64,000 bases of DNA from Flavobacterium potami (GTDB lineage Bacteria; Bacteroidota; Bacteroidia; Flavobacteriales; Flavobacteriaceae): assembly GCF_020026915.1 (NCBI RefSeq), contig NZ_JAINUY010000003.1, forward strand, positions 1 to 64,000, in the 5' to 3' direction. The translations under genes and the position numbers were made by a program. The notes under the pieces are model-generated. The model made no database searches. It was not told the DNA's origin and saw only the letters and a list, made by a program, of their open reading frames with translations. Positions 26,584-34,494 of the stretch are shown here, one piece after another (the stretch's first letter is position 1; every line of letters begins with the position of its first letter).

Positions 26584-27105
26584 TTACTTTAAAGCTAATA
26601 ATTTTGATTCTTCTTGAGTAAATTCGGGAACTATTGCGTAAGAATCTATGTTGTTTATTTCTAATTCATCTAGAATATCAATAAGATTTCCATAATTAGA
26701 TTTTTTTGTTGGTTTTATGATTACGGATATTCCTCTTCCTGATTTTTCTAAGCTTTCGAAATATTTTATTGAAGATTTGTTATAAGAAGATAGGTCTTTG
26801 CGAATTCCTTCTTTTCCATAAGTACCTATTTTTGGCTCAATGATCGGACTGTCTAAGATCCCTGCATAATAAACCAGTTTGTTGTTTTCACCTAATATGA
26901 CAGTAAATGTTCTGTTTTCCTGATGGTAATTTATAGGACAATCACAACAGCCGTTATCTCCACTTAGTTCTATAACTTTTGGTTTTGATAATTCACCAAC
27001 AACCATGAAAAATATAATCAACAGAAAAGAAACACTGACCATTGCAGTCAAATCAACTCTTGAATTTAGTTTTTTGCTTCTTACTTTTTTAGGTAGATTT
27101 TGCAT
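26584..27105 (-). CDS. ExbD/TolR-like protein, copy 4 of array
   Basis: A 173-residue protein with a short cytoplasmic N-terminus, one membrane helix (VSFLLIIFFMVVGEL, about residues 25-39) and a periplasmic domain, as in ExbD/TolR. In that family a membrane Asp carries protons for the ExbB-ExbD motor; here the equivalent position (motif A-M-V-S) is Ser24. The first 43 residues are almost identical to those of the three upstream copies, while the periplasmic part differs and contains a CCDCP cluster. The C-terminal half has the conserved VIIKPTKKSNYGNLIDILDELE segment. It is the last gene of the array. Confidence 0.85.
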   Translation of the reverse strand: MQNLPKKVRSKKLNSRVDLTAMVSVSFLLIIFFMVVGELSKPKVIELSGDNGCCDCPINYHQENRTFTVILGENNKLVYYAGILDSPIIEPKIGTYGKEGIRKDLSSYNKSSIKYFESLEKSGRGISVIIKPTKKSNYGNLIDILDELEINNIDSYAIVPEFTQEESKLLALK

Positions 27106-27128
27106 AACAATAAATTTTAGATTAGTTT

Positions 27129-27659
27129 TTAATTTGCAGCTAATAGTTTTTCTTCTTCTGGAATGAAATCATTATCAATGTTGTATGTTTGAATATTTGC
27201 TAATCTTAATTCTTCTAAAATAGCTACTAAATTTCCATAATTGCTTTTATTGGATGGTTTTATAAATACTATTACTCCTCGATTTGGCTTTCCGATAGCA
27301 GCCGAATATTCAAGGATTTTTTTGTTGATAGCAGATAACTCCTTTCGAAACCCATTTTTACTATAATTTGTTTGTGTTATTTTTTCTGTAGAATAATTTA
27401 AAATTCCTGGATATGTTATGATTTTGTCATTTTCTCCTAATAATACAGTGTAAAAACGATCCGTTTTATAACAACCCGTTATAGGTTCGCCACATCCTCT
27501 ATATAAATCTGGCAAATTCAAATCTATAATTTTTGGTTTTGATAATTCTCCTACAACCATAAAAAATATAATCAACAGAAAAGAAACACTGACCATTGCA
27601 GTTAGATCTACTTTTGAATTTAACTTCTTGCTTCTTACTTTTTTTGGAAGATTTTGCAT
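27129..27659 (-). CDS. ExbD/TolR-like protein, copy 3 of array
   Basis: A 176-residue paralogue of its neighbours with the same N-terminal block (MQNLPKKVRSKKLNS then VDLTAMVSVSFLL) and the same Ser in place of the motor Asp. The periplasmic part has CGEPITGCYK, a possible disulfide pair, and the shared VFIKPSNKSNYGNLVAILEELR segment. It is separated from the copies on either side by 19 and 23 bases, so all four genes are surely one transcript. The predicted topology is a single-pass inner membrane protein with a C-terminal domain in the periplasm. Confidence 0.85.
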   Translation of the reverse strand: MQNLPKKVRSKKLNSKVDLTAMVSVSFLLIIFFMVVGELSKPKIIDLNLPDLYRGCGEPITGCYKTDRFYTVLLGENDKIITYPGILNYSTEKITQTNYSKNGFRKELSAINKKILEYSAAIGKPNRGVIVFIKPSNKSNYGNLVAILEELRLANIQTYNIDNDFIPEEEKLLAAN

Positions 27660-27678
27660 AGATAGAAATTTTATAGGT

Positions 27679-28218
27679 TTAATTTGAAGCTAATAATTTT
27701 GATTCTTCGGTAGTGTATTCTGGTACAATTGCATAAGTTTCGATTCTCGCAACAGCCATTTCATTTAAAATATCGACTAAATTTTTAAAATTACTTTTTT
27801 TGCTAGGTTTTATAATTACAATTGGCCCATTATTTGGTTTTCCTATTGATGATGAAAATTCCAGGATCATTTTCTTTTTATTGAAAAGTTCTTTACGAAT
27901 CCCATTTTTCCCGTAATTAATTTCTATTGGTTTTACAATAGGATTAAATAAAAGACCGGAATACATTATTATTTTATCATTTTCATCTAATAGAACTGTT
28001 ATTAAACGAGTGTCAGTGCCTGCTCCACAACTAATAATTCCTTTAAATTCTTCCTCACAATATCTTCTGGGCAAACTCAAATCCATTATTTTTGGTTTAG
28101 ATAATTCTCCTACAACCATAAAAAATATAATCAACAGAAATGAAACACTGACCATTGCAGTTAAATCTACTTTTGAATTTAACTTCTTGCTTCTTAATTT
28201 TTTAGGTAGATTTTGCAT
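27679..28218 (-). CDS. ExbD/TolR-like protein, copy 2 of array
   Basis: A 179-residue paralogue. Its N-terminal 43 residues differ from copy 3 only at a few positions (KKLRSKK instead of KKVRSKK). Ser24 again replaces the conserved Asp. The periplasmic region is closest to copy 1: GKNGIRKELFNKKKMILEFSSSIGKPNNGPIVIIKPSKKSNFKN. Cysteines occur in RRYCEEEF and ISCGAGT. The final TTEESKLLASN tail is shared by all four copies in the form EESKLLA-x-(N/K), suggesting that the C-terminal tip is functionally constrained. Confidence 0.85.
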   Translation of the reverse strand: MQNLPKKLRSKKLNSKVDLTAMVSVSFLLIIFFMVVGELSKPKIMDLSLPRRYCEEEFKGIISCGAGTDTRLITVLLDENDKIIMYSGLLFNPIVKPIEINYGKNGIRKELFNKKKMILEFSSSIGKPNNGPIVIIKPSKKSNFKNLVDILNEMAVARIETYAIVPEYTTEESKLLASN

Positions 28219-28241
28219 AACAATAAATTTAGATTAGTTTT

Positions 28242-28778
28242 TTAATTTGAAGCTAGTAGTTTTGATTCTTCTGGAGTAAATTCATCAACAATGGCATAAG
28301 TTTCAATTCCAGTAATAGTCATTTCATCTAAAATATCAACCAAATTTTTGAAATTTGATTTTTTGCTAGGTTTTATAATTACAATTGGGCCAGAATTTGG
28401 TTTTCCTATTGCATTTGAATATTCTAATATCGTTTTCTTTCTTTCAAAAAGTTCTTTACGAATTCCGTTCTTACCATAATTGTATTCTTTTGGTAATGCT
28501 GAAGAATAAATTAATGAACCTGAATATGTTATTATTTTATCATTCTCATCAAGTAATACAGTTATCTTTCTTTGATAATCATTTTCCAAACGACAGATAA
28601 TAATTCCTTCATTTTTTTCTTCTTTTTCTGGAAGACTTAAATCAACAATCTTGTCTTTTCTTAATTCAGTAGTTACCATAAAAAATATAATCAGCAAAAA
28701 AGAAACGCTGACCATTGCAGTTAAATCTACTCTTGAATTTAGTTTCTTACTTCTTACTTTTTGAGGCAGATTTTTCAT
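28242..28778 (-). CDS. ExbD/TolR-like protein, copy 1 of array
   Basis: The first gene of the array, 178 residues from the ATG at 28778. An in-frame ATG at 28817 would add 13 residues (MILLLTLESKLIP) absent from the other copies, so the downstream start is chosen. The membrane helix and Ser24 are as in the others, but the segment after the helix reads TTELRKDK instead of VGELSKPK. The periplasmic part has DYQRKITVLLDENDKIITYSG and the shared IIKPSKKSNFKNLVDILDEM. No exbB, tolQ or tonB gene lies next to the array on either side. Confidence 0.85.
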   Translation of the reverse strand: MKNLPQKVRSKKLNSRVDLTAMVSVSFLLIIFFMVTTELRKDKIVDLSLPEKEEKNEGIIICRLENDYQRKITVLLDENDKIITYSGSLIYSSALPKEYNYGKNGIRKELFERKKTILEYSNAIGKPNSGPIVIIKPSKKSNFKNLVDILDEMTITGIETYAIVDEFTPEESKLLASN

Positions 28779-28992
28779 AGGAATGAGTTTTGATTCTAAA
28801 GTTAATAATAAAATCAAATGATAAATTAGATATTTCTAAAAAAAATCAAAAAATATTAGAATAAGTTAAGTCTTTGTTTTATTGGAGTTTAGATTGATAA
28901 TTAGCCTTTTCATATTGAAATTTTATTTTATTGAAAAACCAAAACAAATTTATCTGCGTAAATGACCTTATAACTTAAAAATTAATAAAATT

Positions 28993-29547
28993 ATGAAAAC
29001 TAGAAAATTTTTAGCAATTGCAGTTTTAGCTTTAGGATTTGCATTTACATCAAATGCTCAAAAATCAGTAATGGTTGGTGGAGCAGCTATGTATCCAAAT
29101 AAAAATATTATTGAAAATGCCGTTAATTCAAAAGATCATACGACTTTGGTTGCGGCAGTAAAAGCAGCAGATTTGGTTGAGACTTTAAAAGGAAAAGGAC
29201 CTTTTACAGTTTTTGCACCAACAAATGCCGCTTTTGATAAATTACCGAAAGGAACAGTTGAAACTTTATTGAAACCAGAAAACAAAAAAATGCTTCAAGG
29301 AATTTTAACTTATCATGTTGTTTCTGGTAAATGGAATTCGGCAGACATTGCTAAAGCAATTAAGGACGGAAAAGGTAAAGCAAGTATTAAAACTGTTGCT
29401 GGTGGCACTATAACTGCTTGGATGAAAGGTAAAGATTTGTATATCAGTGATGAGAACGGGAATAAAGCAAAGGTTACCATTGCAGATGTCAATCAATCAA
29501 ATGGAGTTATTCATGTAATTGATGCGGTTTTGATGCCGAAAAAATAA
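28993..29547 (+). CDS. Secreted fasciclin (FAS1) domain protein
   Basis: A 184-residue exported protein: a signal peptide of about 22 residues (AIAVLALGFAFTSNA) and one FAS1 domain from about residue 45 to the end. The two family signatures are visible, H1 as PFTVFAPTNAAFDKLP and H2 as NGVIHVIDAVLMP. FAS1 proteins mediate adhesion between cells or to matrix in many organisms. It is a single-domain, probably periplasmic or surface protein with its own transcription unit. No clear promoter match was found; a weak TTG-N17-TATCTGCG lies at 28931-28958. Confidence 0.93.
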   Translation: MKTRKFLAIAVLALGFAFTSNAQKSVMVGGAAMYPNKNIIENAVNSKDHTTLVAAVKAADLVETLKGKGPFTVFAPTNAAFDKLPKGTVETLLKPENKKMLQGILTYHVVSGKWNSADIAKAIKDGKGKASIKTVAGGTITAWMKGKDLYISDENGNKAKVTIADVNQSNGVIHVIDAVLMPKK

Positions 29548-29575
29548 TTATCTCCAAAAATAAGCCTACAATGTT

Positions 29576-29609
29576 AAAGTCCTGTGCATAAAAGTACAGG
29601 ACTTTTTTT
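29576..29609. terminator. Terminator between fasciclin and exporter genes
   Basis: AAAGTCCTGT (29576-29585) and ACAGGACTTT (29596-29605) form a 10-bp stem with a 10-base loop and a T run. It can serve the fasciclin gene and, on the other strand, the converging exporter gene. Confidence 0.85.
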
Positions 29610-30453
29610 ATTTTTTTGCTGTAAGTGTACTTCCTGCAGAGGCAATTACAACGCAGATTACAGCTAGTATTTCGTAAAAACTTAAGTTTTCTTGTAGAAA
29701 AATAAAAGCACAGATAGAAGCTGCTGCGGGTTCTAAACTCATTAAAATACTAAAAGTACGCGGAGGTAGCTGACCTAAAGCTTTCATTTCTAAAGTAAAG
29801 GGAATGGCACTTGACAACAAAGCTAACGCGATACCCATTCCGAAAAGTTTTGGGGTTAGATTCGCCAATCCGTTTTCTAGAAAACCAAAAGGAAGCACTA
29901 AAATGGCTGCGAATAACATTCCGATAGAAACGGCGTGTCCATCATTCATTATTTTTGAAATTTTCCCACCAAAAACAATGTAAGCTGCCCAAAAGCCTCC
30001 AGCCAAAAGTGCACATATAATACCGATTGGATCTAAACGATCATTTGTCCAAGGAGCAATTAATAAAATTCCGATTGCTGCTAATAAAACCCAACAATAA
30101 TCAACCAAACGTTTTGAGCCTACAATTGCAAGTAATAACGGTCCGACAAATTCTAAAGTCACAGCCAATCCGATTGGAATTTTTTCGATGGCAAAATAAA
30201 AAATCAAATTCATCGCGCCCAAAGACAAACCATACGGAATTACAATTTTCCATTGTTCTTTTGAGATTGCTTTTAAATTTGGTCTATATGCTAAAAGTAA
30301 AATTATTGCCGAAACGCCAATTCTTATAGATGCCGTACCTGCAGCTCCAATCGCAGGGAATAATGTTTTTGCAATCGCAGCGCCACACTGAACGCTAATA
30401 ATTGCTAATAAAACAGCTGGAACAGGAGGGAGATTGAAATTTTTATTTTTCAT
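29608..30453 (-). CDS. rhtA: EamA-family exporter, RhtA-like
   Basis: A 281-residue inner membrane transporter with about ten hydrophobic segments and two EamA halves. The sequence follows E. coli RhtA closely in several places: QCGAAIAKTLFPAIGAAG at the start, YGLSLGAMNLIFYFAIEKIPIGLAVTLEFVGPL in the first half and LPPRTFSILMSLEPA in the second. RhtA exports threonine, homoserine and similar amino acids. Assignment of the same substrates here is by family resemblance only. No partner genes are adjacent apart from a 47-codon open frame just upstream. Confidence 0.82.
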   Translation of the reverse strand: MKNKNFNLPPVPAVLLAIISVQCGAAIAKTLFPAIGAAGTASIRIGVSAIILLLAYRPNLKAISKEQWKIVIPYGLSLGAMNLIFYFAIEKIPIGLAVTLEFVGPLLLAIVGSKRLVDYCWVLLAAIGILLIAPWTNDRLDPIGIICALLAGGFWAAYIVFGGKISKIMNDGHAVSIGMLFAAILVLPFGFLENGLANLTPKLFGMGIALALLSSAIPFTLEMKALGQLPPRTFSILMSLEPAAASICAFIFLQENLSFYEILAVICVVIASAGSTLTAKK

Positions 30454-30504
30454 AATAATGTGCCGAAAGAAACGGTTTTCGGCTTATCAAACAGAAACTG
30501 TAAT

Positions 30505-30648
30505 TTAATTATCTAATGCTCTTTTGGTTACATAAGCACGATAGCCAATAATTGCCATTTGCCATTTTTTGGCTTTTGAAATATCTAAACCTTGTTTGGT
30601 AAAACTTGGAAGTAAAATTTTATTAAGTTTGGCTAGCAATTTGTACAT
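30505..30648 (-). CDS. Small conserved-looking basic protein
   Basis: A 47-residue open frame, ATG at 30648 and TAA at 30505. The product is basic (MYKLLAKLNKILLPSFTKQG, then an amphipathic helix with KKWQMAIIGYRAYVTKRAL). Proteins of this type occur in Flavobacteriaceae and are often labelled 'SsrA-binding protein', but they are far too short for SmpB and I consider that name doubtful; this is memory, not a search. It lies 51 bases upstream of the RhtA-like gene on the same strand; the gap contains a GCCGAAA/TTTCGGC dyad (about 30463-30484). Confidence 0.6.
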   Translation of the reverse strand: MYKLLAKLNKILLPSFTKQGLDISKAKKWQMAIIGYRAYVTKRALDN

Positions 30649-30675
30649 AGTAGATTTGTTTTTTCAAAGATATAA

Positions 30676-30709
30676 AAAAAAGACTTTGTGTTTCAAGCAA
30701 AGTCTTTTT
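30676..30709 (-). terminator. Terminator after the serine hydrolase gene
   Basis: AAAAAGACTTTG and CAAAGTCTTTTT form a 12-bp stem around a 9-base loop; read on the minus strand a T run follows. It closes the transcript of the gene at 30724-32157. Confidence 0.85.
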
Positions 30710-30723
30710 GGTAAAATAAGGTC

Positions 30724-32157
30724 TTAAATCTTCAAAATTAAATTTTCGTCACCATCTGTTTCTCTATTTATGGCATTTTTAGGAGCTTCCATCCATCCTG
30801 TTTTATTAATGACGAATTTAAATAAATGTGTTTTGTCTTTTTCAAATTGTGATATTGGTACACTTAATTCGAAAGTATTTTTGTTTTTACGAATCATTTG
30901 GAAGTTTTTGTCGTCTGGTTTCCAGTTGTCAAATGAACCTGCAATGGATACACTTTTTACCAAATCAGGATTTAAAGATTTGTCATGCAAATAAGTGAAA
31001 ACAACATTATCGTTCATGATTTTATATCCGTAAATACCAAATTGTTTTTTGTTTTCTGTCAAAAGATCATTGGAAAGTTTTACAATTGCTTCACCTATAG
31101 CATTTGCTGTATTTTCATCGCTTATGTTTACAATAATGGAAAGTCCCAATTGGCGTTCAGGATATACAACAAGCATATTCTGAGTTCCAAAGGCTCCGCC
31201 ATGTTTCCAACAATTTTTTCCGTTGTCATCTACCTGAATATAATCCCAAAAATAACCATTCCAAGTCGTTGAGCTATTTAATAGATTTCGTTGCGATTCT
31301 TGAACTGTTTTATTTTTTGCATTTAATTCATAATTAATGAATTTAGTCAAATCACCTAAAGTAGATTTTAAGCATCCAGCAGCGCCCCAAAGATTGTCGG
31401 AAATTCGAGGCATCAAAACTCCCTTCAAGTTATAACCGTTAGCAATGTTGGTTTCTGAACCTAAATTCAGTCCAGTTGAAGTCATTCCCAATTTAGACAG
31501 AATGTTTTCTTTTAAAAGCGTTTCGTAACTTTTTTGATAGACATTTTCTAAGATATGAGCCGTTAGATTGAGGCTTCCGTTGCTGTATTTAAACTTGGTT
31601 CCCGGTAAAGTATCCAATTTTATTGTTTTAAGATCTTCAAAAAACTGATTTCGATTGTATAGTTCGTCTATTTTTTTGAAAGCTAAATAACTACTGTCGT
31701 TACGATTTTTACGTAATTCCGAATTATCTGGAAGATCCTTGTCAAAACCTGTTCTAAAAGAAACTAGATCCTTAATGGTAATTGGAGTTCCATTATATTC
31801 CAAATTTGGATAGCTTCCTGTTATGTATTTTCTAATGTCGTCATCCAGATTTAATTTTCCTTCTAAAACAGCTTGAGCTGCAAGCAAACCTGTAAATAAT
31901 TTTGTGATGGAAGCAACTTCAAAAACAGTATTGTTATTGGCTATGTTTTCTTTGCCTTTATCTATTTCTCCATAATGCCTGGTGTAGGTTTTCCCATTTT
32001 TAACGACACCAATTGAAATGGAATTAGCTTTCGATTTTTGCATTAAAATTGAAGCTGTTTTATCCATAGAAATAAAAATGTTCTTTTCGGGTTTATTTTG
32101 CTGTCCCAGAATAGAAAAACATGATCCTAAAATGAATAGTAAAAGTTTGTATTTCAT
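30724..32157 (-). CDS. Beta-lactamase-fold serine hydrolase with C-terminal glycogen-binding-like domain
   Basis: A 477-residue exported enzyme of the class C beta-lactamase / DD-peptidase fold. After a signal peptide (about 18 residues) the catalytic motifs are Ser83-I-T-Lys86, Tyr191-S-N and His319-G-G. Such proteins act as esterases, D-amino-acid peptidases or carboxypeptidases; true beta-lactam hydrolysis is unproven. From about residue 384 a separate domain appears, with VSIAGSFDNWKPDDKNFQM and HLFKFVINKTGWMEAP, resembling the AMPK/CBM48 glycogen-binding E-set domain. It lies behind the BlaI/BlaR1 array, but a terminator hairpin separates it from that operon. Confidence 0.85.
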   Translation of the reverse strand: MKYKLLLFILGSCFSILGQQNKPEKNIFISMDKTASILMQKSKANSISIGVVKNGKTYTRHYGEIDKGKENIANNNTVFEVASITKLFTGLLAAQAVLEGKLNLDDDIRKYITGSYPNLEYNGTPITIKDLVSFRTGFDKDLPDNSELRKNRNDSSYLAFKKIDELYNRNQFFEDLKTIKLDTLPGTKFKYSNGSLNLTAHILENVYQKSYETLLKENILSKLGMTSTGLNLGSETNIANGYNLKGVLMPRISDNLWGAAGCLKSTLGDLTKFINYELNAKNKTVQESQRNLLNSSTTWNGYFWDYIQVDDNGKNCWKHGGAFGTQNMLVVYPERQLGLSIIVNISDENTANAIGEAIVKLSNDLLTENKKQFGIYGYKIMNDNVVFTYLHDKSLNPDLVKSVSIAGSFDNWKPDDKNFQMIRKNKNTFELSVPISQFEKDKTHLFKFVINKTGWMEAPKNAINRETDGDENLILKI

Positions 32158-32189
32158 TTCAAAAAGTAATTAGTAAAGTTTTAAATCGA

Positions 32190-32218
32190 AAAAACCAGCG
32201 TCATAAACACTGGTTTTT
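32190..32218 (-). terminator. Terminator after the BlaR1-like gene A
   Basis: AAAAACCAG and CTGGTTTTT form a 9-bp stem with an 11-base loop, AT-flanked on both sides. It separates the BlaI/BlaR1 genes from the serine hydrolase gene. Confidence 0.75.
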
Positions 32219-32237
32219 AATATATAATAAAGTATAA

Positions 32238-34091
32238 TTAAGCTTTTTTGTTTTGCTTTTCCATTTCCTTCATGTCTTTCTCATGTTGCTTCATGTCTTT
32301 TTCATGTTGTTTCATGTCTTTAGCATGTTGCTTCATATCTTTAGCATGTTGTTTCATGTCAAGCTCATATTGTTTCATGTCTTGCTCATATTGCTTCATG
32401 TCTTGTTCGTATTGTTTAGGATTATCTCCAAAATTATACTTAAAGTTGTAATTGAATTTCTCCATTTTGGCGTTAAATTTTTCCATTGCAACTTCGTATT
32501 TCGCCATTTCTTTTTCGAAAATCGCTTCTCTCTGAGACATTATAGCTTCAACTTGCTTTTCGTAAGCTGACATATCTGGTTCAAAAGCTTCCATTTTCTT
32601 CTCGAAGTCCTCCATTTCTTTTTCAAATTTAGCCATCGCTACTTTGTCTTTTGGATTTTTTGGAGCTACTGGAGGTTTTGGCATTTTTGACATGTCAACT
32701 AGAGGTGCAGGAGGCATTGGTCCAGAAGGAAAAGTCGGTGGAGTTGGAGGAGTAGGAGGTGTAACATCTCCATCTGCAAAATTACGAACGATAACTCTCT
32801 CGTTTCTAACCATTATTGGAGCCTTTAAGTTTTTGTCTGTATTTATTACAATTGCTTTTGCTCCATTTTCGTCAGTTCCAATTGCAAGTTCACAATCTTT
32901 TATTGCTTCACTTCCGTCAATTTTAACCGTTTGTTTTTTTCCAGAATCTGATTTTACTTTGATTTGAATTGCTGTTAATTCTTCCTTTGAATTTCTTTTT
33001 ACATCTGAAATCTCAACATTAAGATTATGATTTGTTTTTAATTTTCCTGGAAGATCTTTTAATTCTTGATCAGTTGTGTTTTTAGTGATTTTTATAGTTT
33101 CGTCAGTATCTTTAATGGTGTCTTTCTGAATAACAGCAATATCTTTCTGTTTCTTTTCTTGCGCAATTGTTTCTATTTGAAATAGAAATACAAAAGCGCC
33201 AAGTGCTGGAACAACTGCACAATATTTCCAATAGTTTCTTTTGTTTGATTGATTTTTGTTTAACATAACAATTCGTTTTTTGATTAATGATTGATAAAAA
33301 TGATTGGTGATTGCAACACAAGTTTCATGTGTTGTGATTTTTAAAAGTGTATACTGATACGCTTTTTTGTTTGTAATTTTTTTGGAAGCTTCACGATCCG
33401 CAATAAACTCAAGATTTTGTAAAATTGCCTTTTTGTAAAGCCACACGATTGGATTAAACCAGAAAAGGATACAAAAGATTCGGGAAATTAAAACATCAAC
33501 AGTATGGTTTTGATCACTGTGCACTTTTTCATGTTCTAAAATATTCTCTAATTCTTCGGCAGTGTATAATGATGAGTTATACACAATATAATCGAAGTAG
33601 GAGAAAGGCGCAATATTTTCATTGATATCAATAAATTTAAAATCTTCCTGCTGTTCTATTTTTTTTCCTTTTAAAACGGAATTAAGACTGTAAAAATCAA
33701 CTGCAAATTTGATCATGAAAGCCAGAAAACCAATTCCGTAAACGGCAACCAAAACTATATTCCAGTCAATTTCCAGACTTTTTTCTTCAACAATATCTGT
33801 ATTTAAATTGTACTGCGGTTCGTAATTAACAACATTCTGATTTGAAACGGGAATATGATCTACGGCAGTTGTTTCAATTATCGGAAGTGAAGCTGGTGCT
33901 GGTGGCGCTTCAACCCAAATAACTTTCGTGTAGACAATAAATGGCAATACTAAAGATGTGATTAATCCGGCTAGTAAAAACCAACGACTGCTGTTGAAGA
34001 ACGTTTCTTTGCGAAGTAAAAAAACGTAAGCAAAATAAAATGTTGCTAATAGTCCACTTGATTTTAGGATAAAAATGAAAAGTGCTTCCAT
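32238..34091 (-). CDS. BlaR1-like M56 membrane metallopeptidase A
   Basis: A 617-residue protein. Four membrane segments (about residues 5-25, 37-55, 112-131 and 290-308) frame a cytoplasmic M56 zinc protease domain with His187-E-K-V-His191 and the third ligand Glu228 in LEFIADREA. In BlaR1/MecR1 this protease responds to an outside signal and leads to cleavage of the BlaI repressor, whose gene is directly upstream. The sensor region is not a penicillin-binding domain. It ends in a proline-rich stretch and a long charged segment with seven exact-length heptads (KQYEQDM or KQHEKDM type), likely a coiled coil. Confidence 0.88.
   Translation of the reverse strand: MEALFIFILKSSGLLATFYFAYVFLLRKETFFNSSRWFLLAGLITSLVLPFIVYTKVIWVEAPPAPASLPIIETTAVDHIPVSNQNVVNYEPQYNLNTDIVEEKSLEIDWNIVLVAVYGIGFLAFMIKFAVDFYSLNSVLKGKKIEQQEDFKFIDINENIAPFSYFDYIVYNSSLYTAEELENILEHEKVHSDQNHTVDVLISRIFCILFWFNPIVWLYKKAILQNLEFIADREASKKITNKKAYQYTLLKITTHETCVAITNHFYQSLIKKRIVMLNKNQSNKRNYWKYCAVVPALGAFVFLFQIETIAQEKKQKDIAVIQKDTIKDTDETIKITKNTTDQELKDLPGKLKTNHNLNVEISDVKRNSKEELTAIQIKVKSDSGKKQTVKIDGSEAIKDCELAIGTDENGAKAIVINTDKNLKAPIMVRNERVIVRNFADGDVTPPTPPTPPTFPSGPMPPAPLVDMSKMPKPPVAPKNPKDKVAMAKFEKEMEDFEKKMEAFEPDMSAYEKQVEAIMSQREAIFEKEMAKYEVAMEKFNAKMEKFNYNFKYNFGDNPKQYEQDMKQYEQDMKQYELDMKQHAKDMKQHAKDMKQHEKDMKQHEKDMKEMEKQNKKA
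32271..32417 (-). repeat. Seven tandem 21-bp coding repeats
   Basis: Seven adjacent units of 21 bases at the 3' end of gene A encode heptads: KQYEQDM twice, KQYELDM, KQHAKDM twice and KQHEKDM twice, followed by a degenerate eighth. Copy number could vary between strains by slippage. Confidence 0.9.
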
Positions 34092-34108
34092 GCTATAAAT
34101 TGTTTACC

Positions 34109-34468
34109 TTATTTTGGATTTTCGATCATGTCTAAGATTTCTCTTAATTCGTCTGCAGAAATTTTTTCTTCTTTGGCGAAAAATGAAACCATACTTTTAT
34201 ACGAACTGTTGAAATAATTATCAATGGCAGTACTCATAAAACCTTTTCGGTAATCTTCGATACTAACAATTGGATAATATTGGTGTGTGTTTCCAAAAGC
34301 ATTATGAGCAACATAACCTTTTTCTTCTAAATTACGTACAATGGTCGAAAGCGTGTTATAATGTGGCTGATCTTCCAAAATTTCTGCCTGAATTTCTTTT
34401 ACAAAAGCTTTTTTGAGCTTCCATAAAATATGCATGATTTCTTCTTCTTTATTGGTCAGTTTTTGCAT
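34109..34468 (-). CDS. BlaI/MecI-family repressor, copy 2
   Basis: A 119-residue winged-helix repressor. The opening LTNKEEEIMHILWKLKKAFVKEIQ and the recognition region PHYNTLSTIVRNLEEKGYVAHN are typical of BlaI/MecI/CopY. A C-terminal dimerisation part (FFAKEEKISADELREILDMIE) follows. It is nearly identical to the repressor at 36971-37339, differing at a scatter of positions. It is 17 bases upstream of M56 gene A, so they form a sensor-repressor pair. Only 26 bases separate it from the gene before it, with no AACTA dyads, so it probably relies on the upstream promoter. Confidence 0.92.
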   Translation of the reverse strand: MQKLTNKEEEIMHILWKLKKAFVKEIQAEILEDQPHYNTLSTIVRNLEEKGYVAHNAFGNTHQYYPIVSIEDYRKGFMSTAIDNYFNSSYKSMVSFFAKEEKISADELREILDMIENPK

Positions 34469-34494
34469 TTTCTAAATTTTAAATTAAAACGAAA

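Noticed and set aside
26584..28778. TonB motor operon (exbB-exbD-tonB)
   Set aside because: Only ExbD-like genes are present, and all lack the essential membrane Asp.
28779..28817. Upstream ATG for the first ExbD-like gene
   Set aside because: The 13 extra residues are absent from the other three copies, whose starts align with the ATG at 28778.
30724..32157. Antibiotic-resistance beta-lactamase controlled by the adjacent BlaI/BlaR1 genes
   Set aside because: The SITK/YSN/HGG motifs alone cannot separate it from esterases or peptidases, the BlaR1-like proteins lack penicillin-binding sensors, and a terminator hairpin lies between.
32248..32570. Open frames on the plus strand opposite the 3' end of gene A
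   Set aside because: They come from the 21-bp coding repeat on the other strand, consist of Cys/Phe/Ser or Leu/Phe/His low-complexity words and have no start context; they are shadows.
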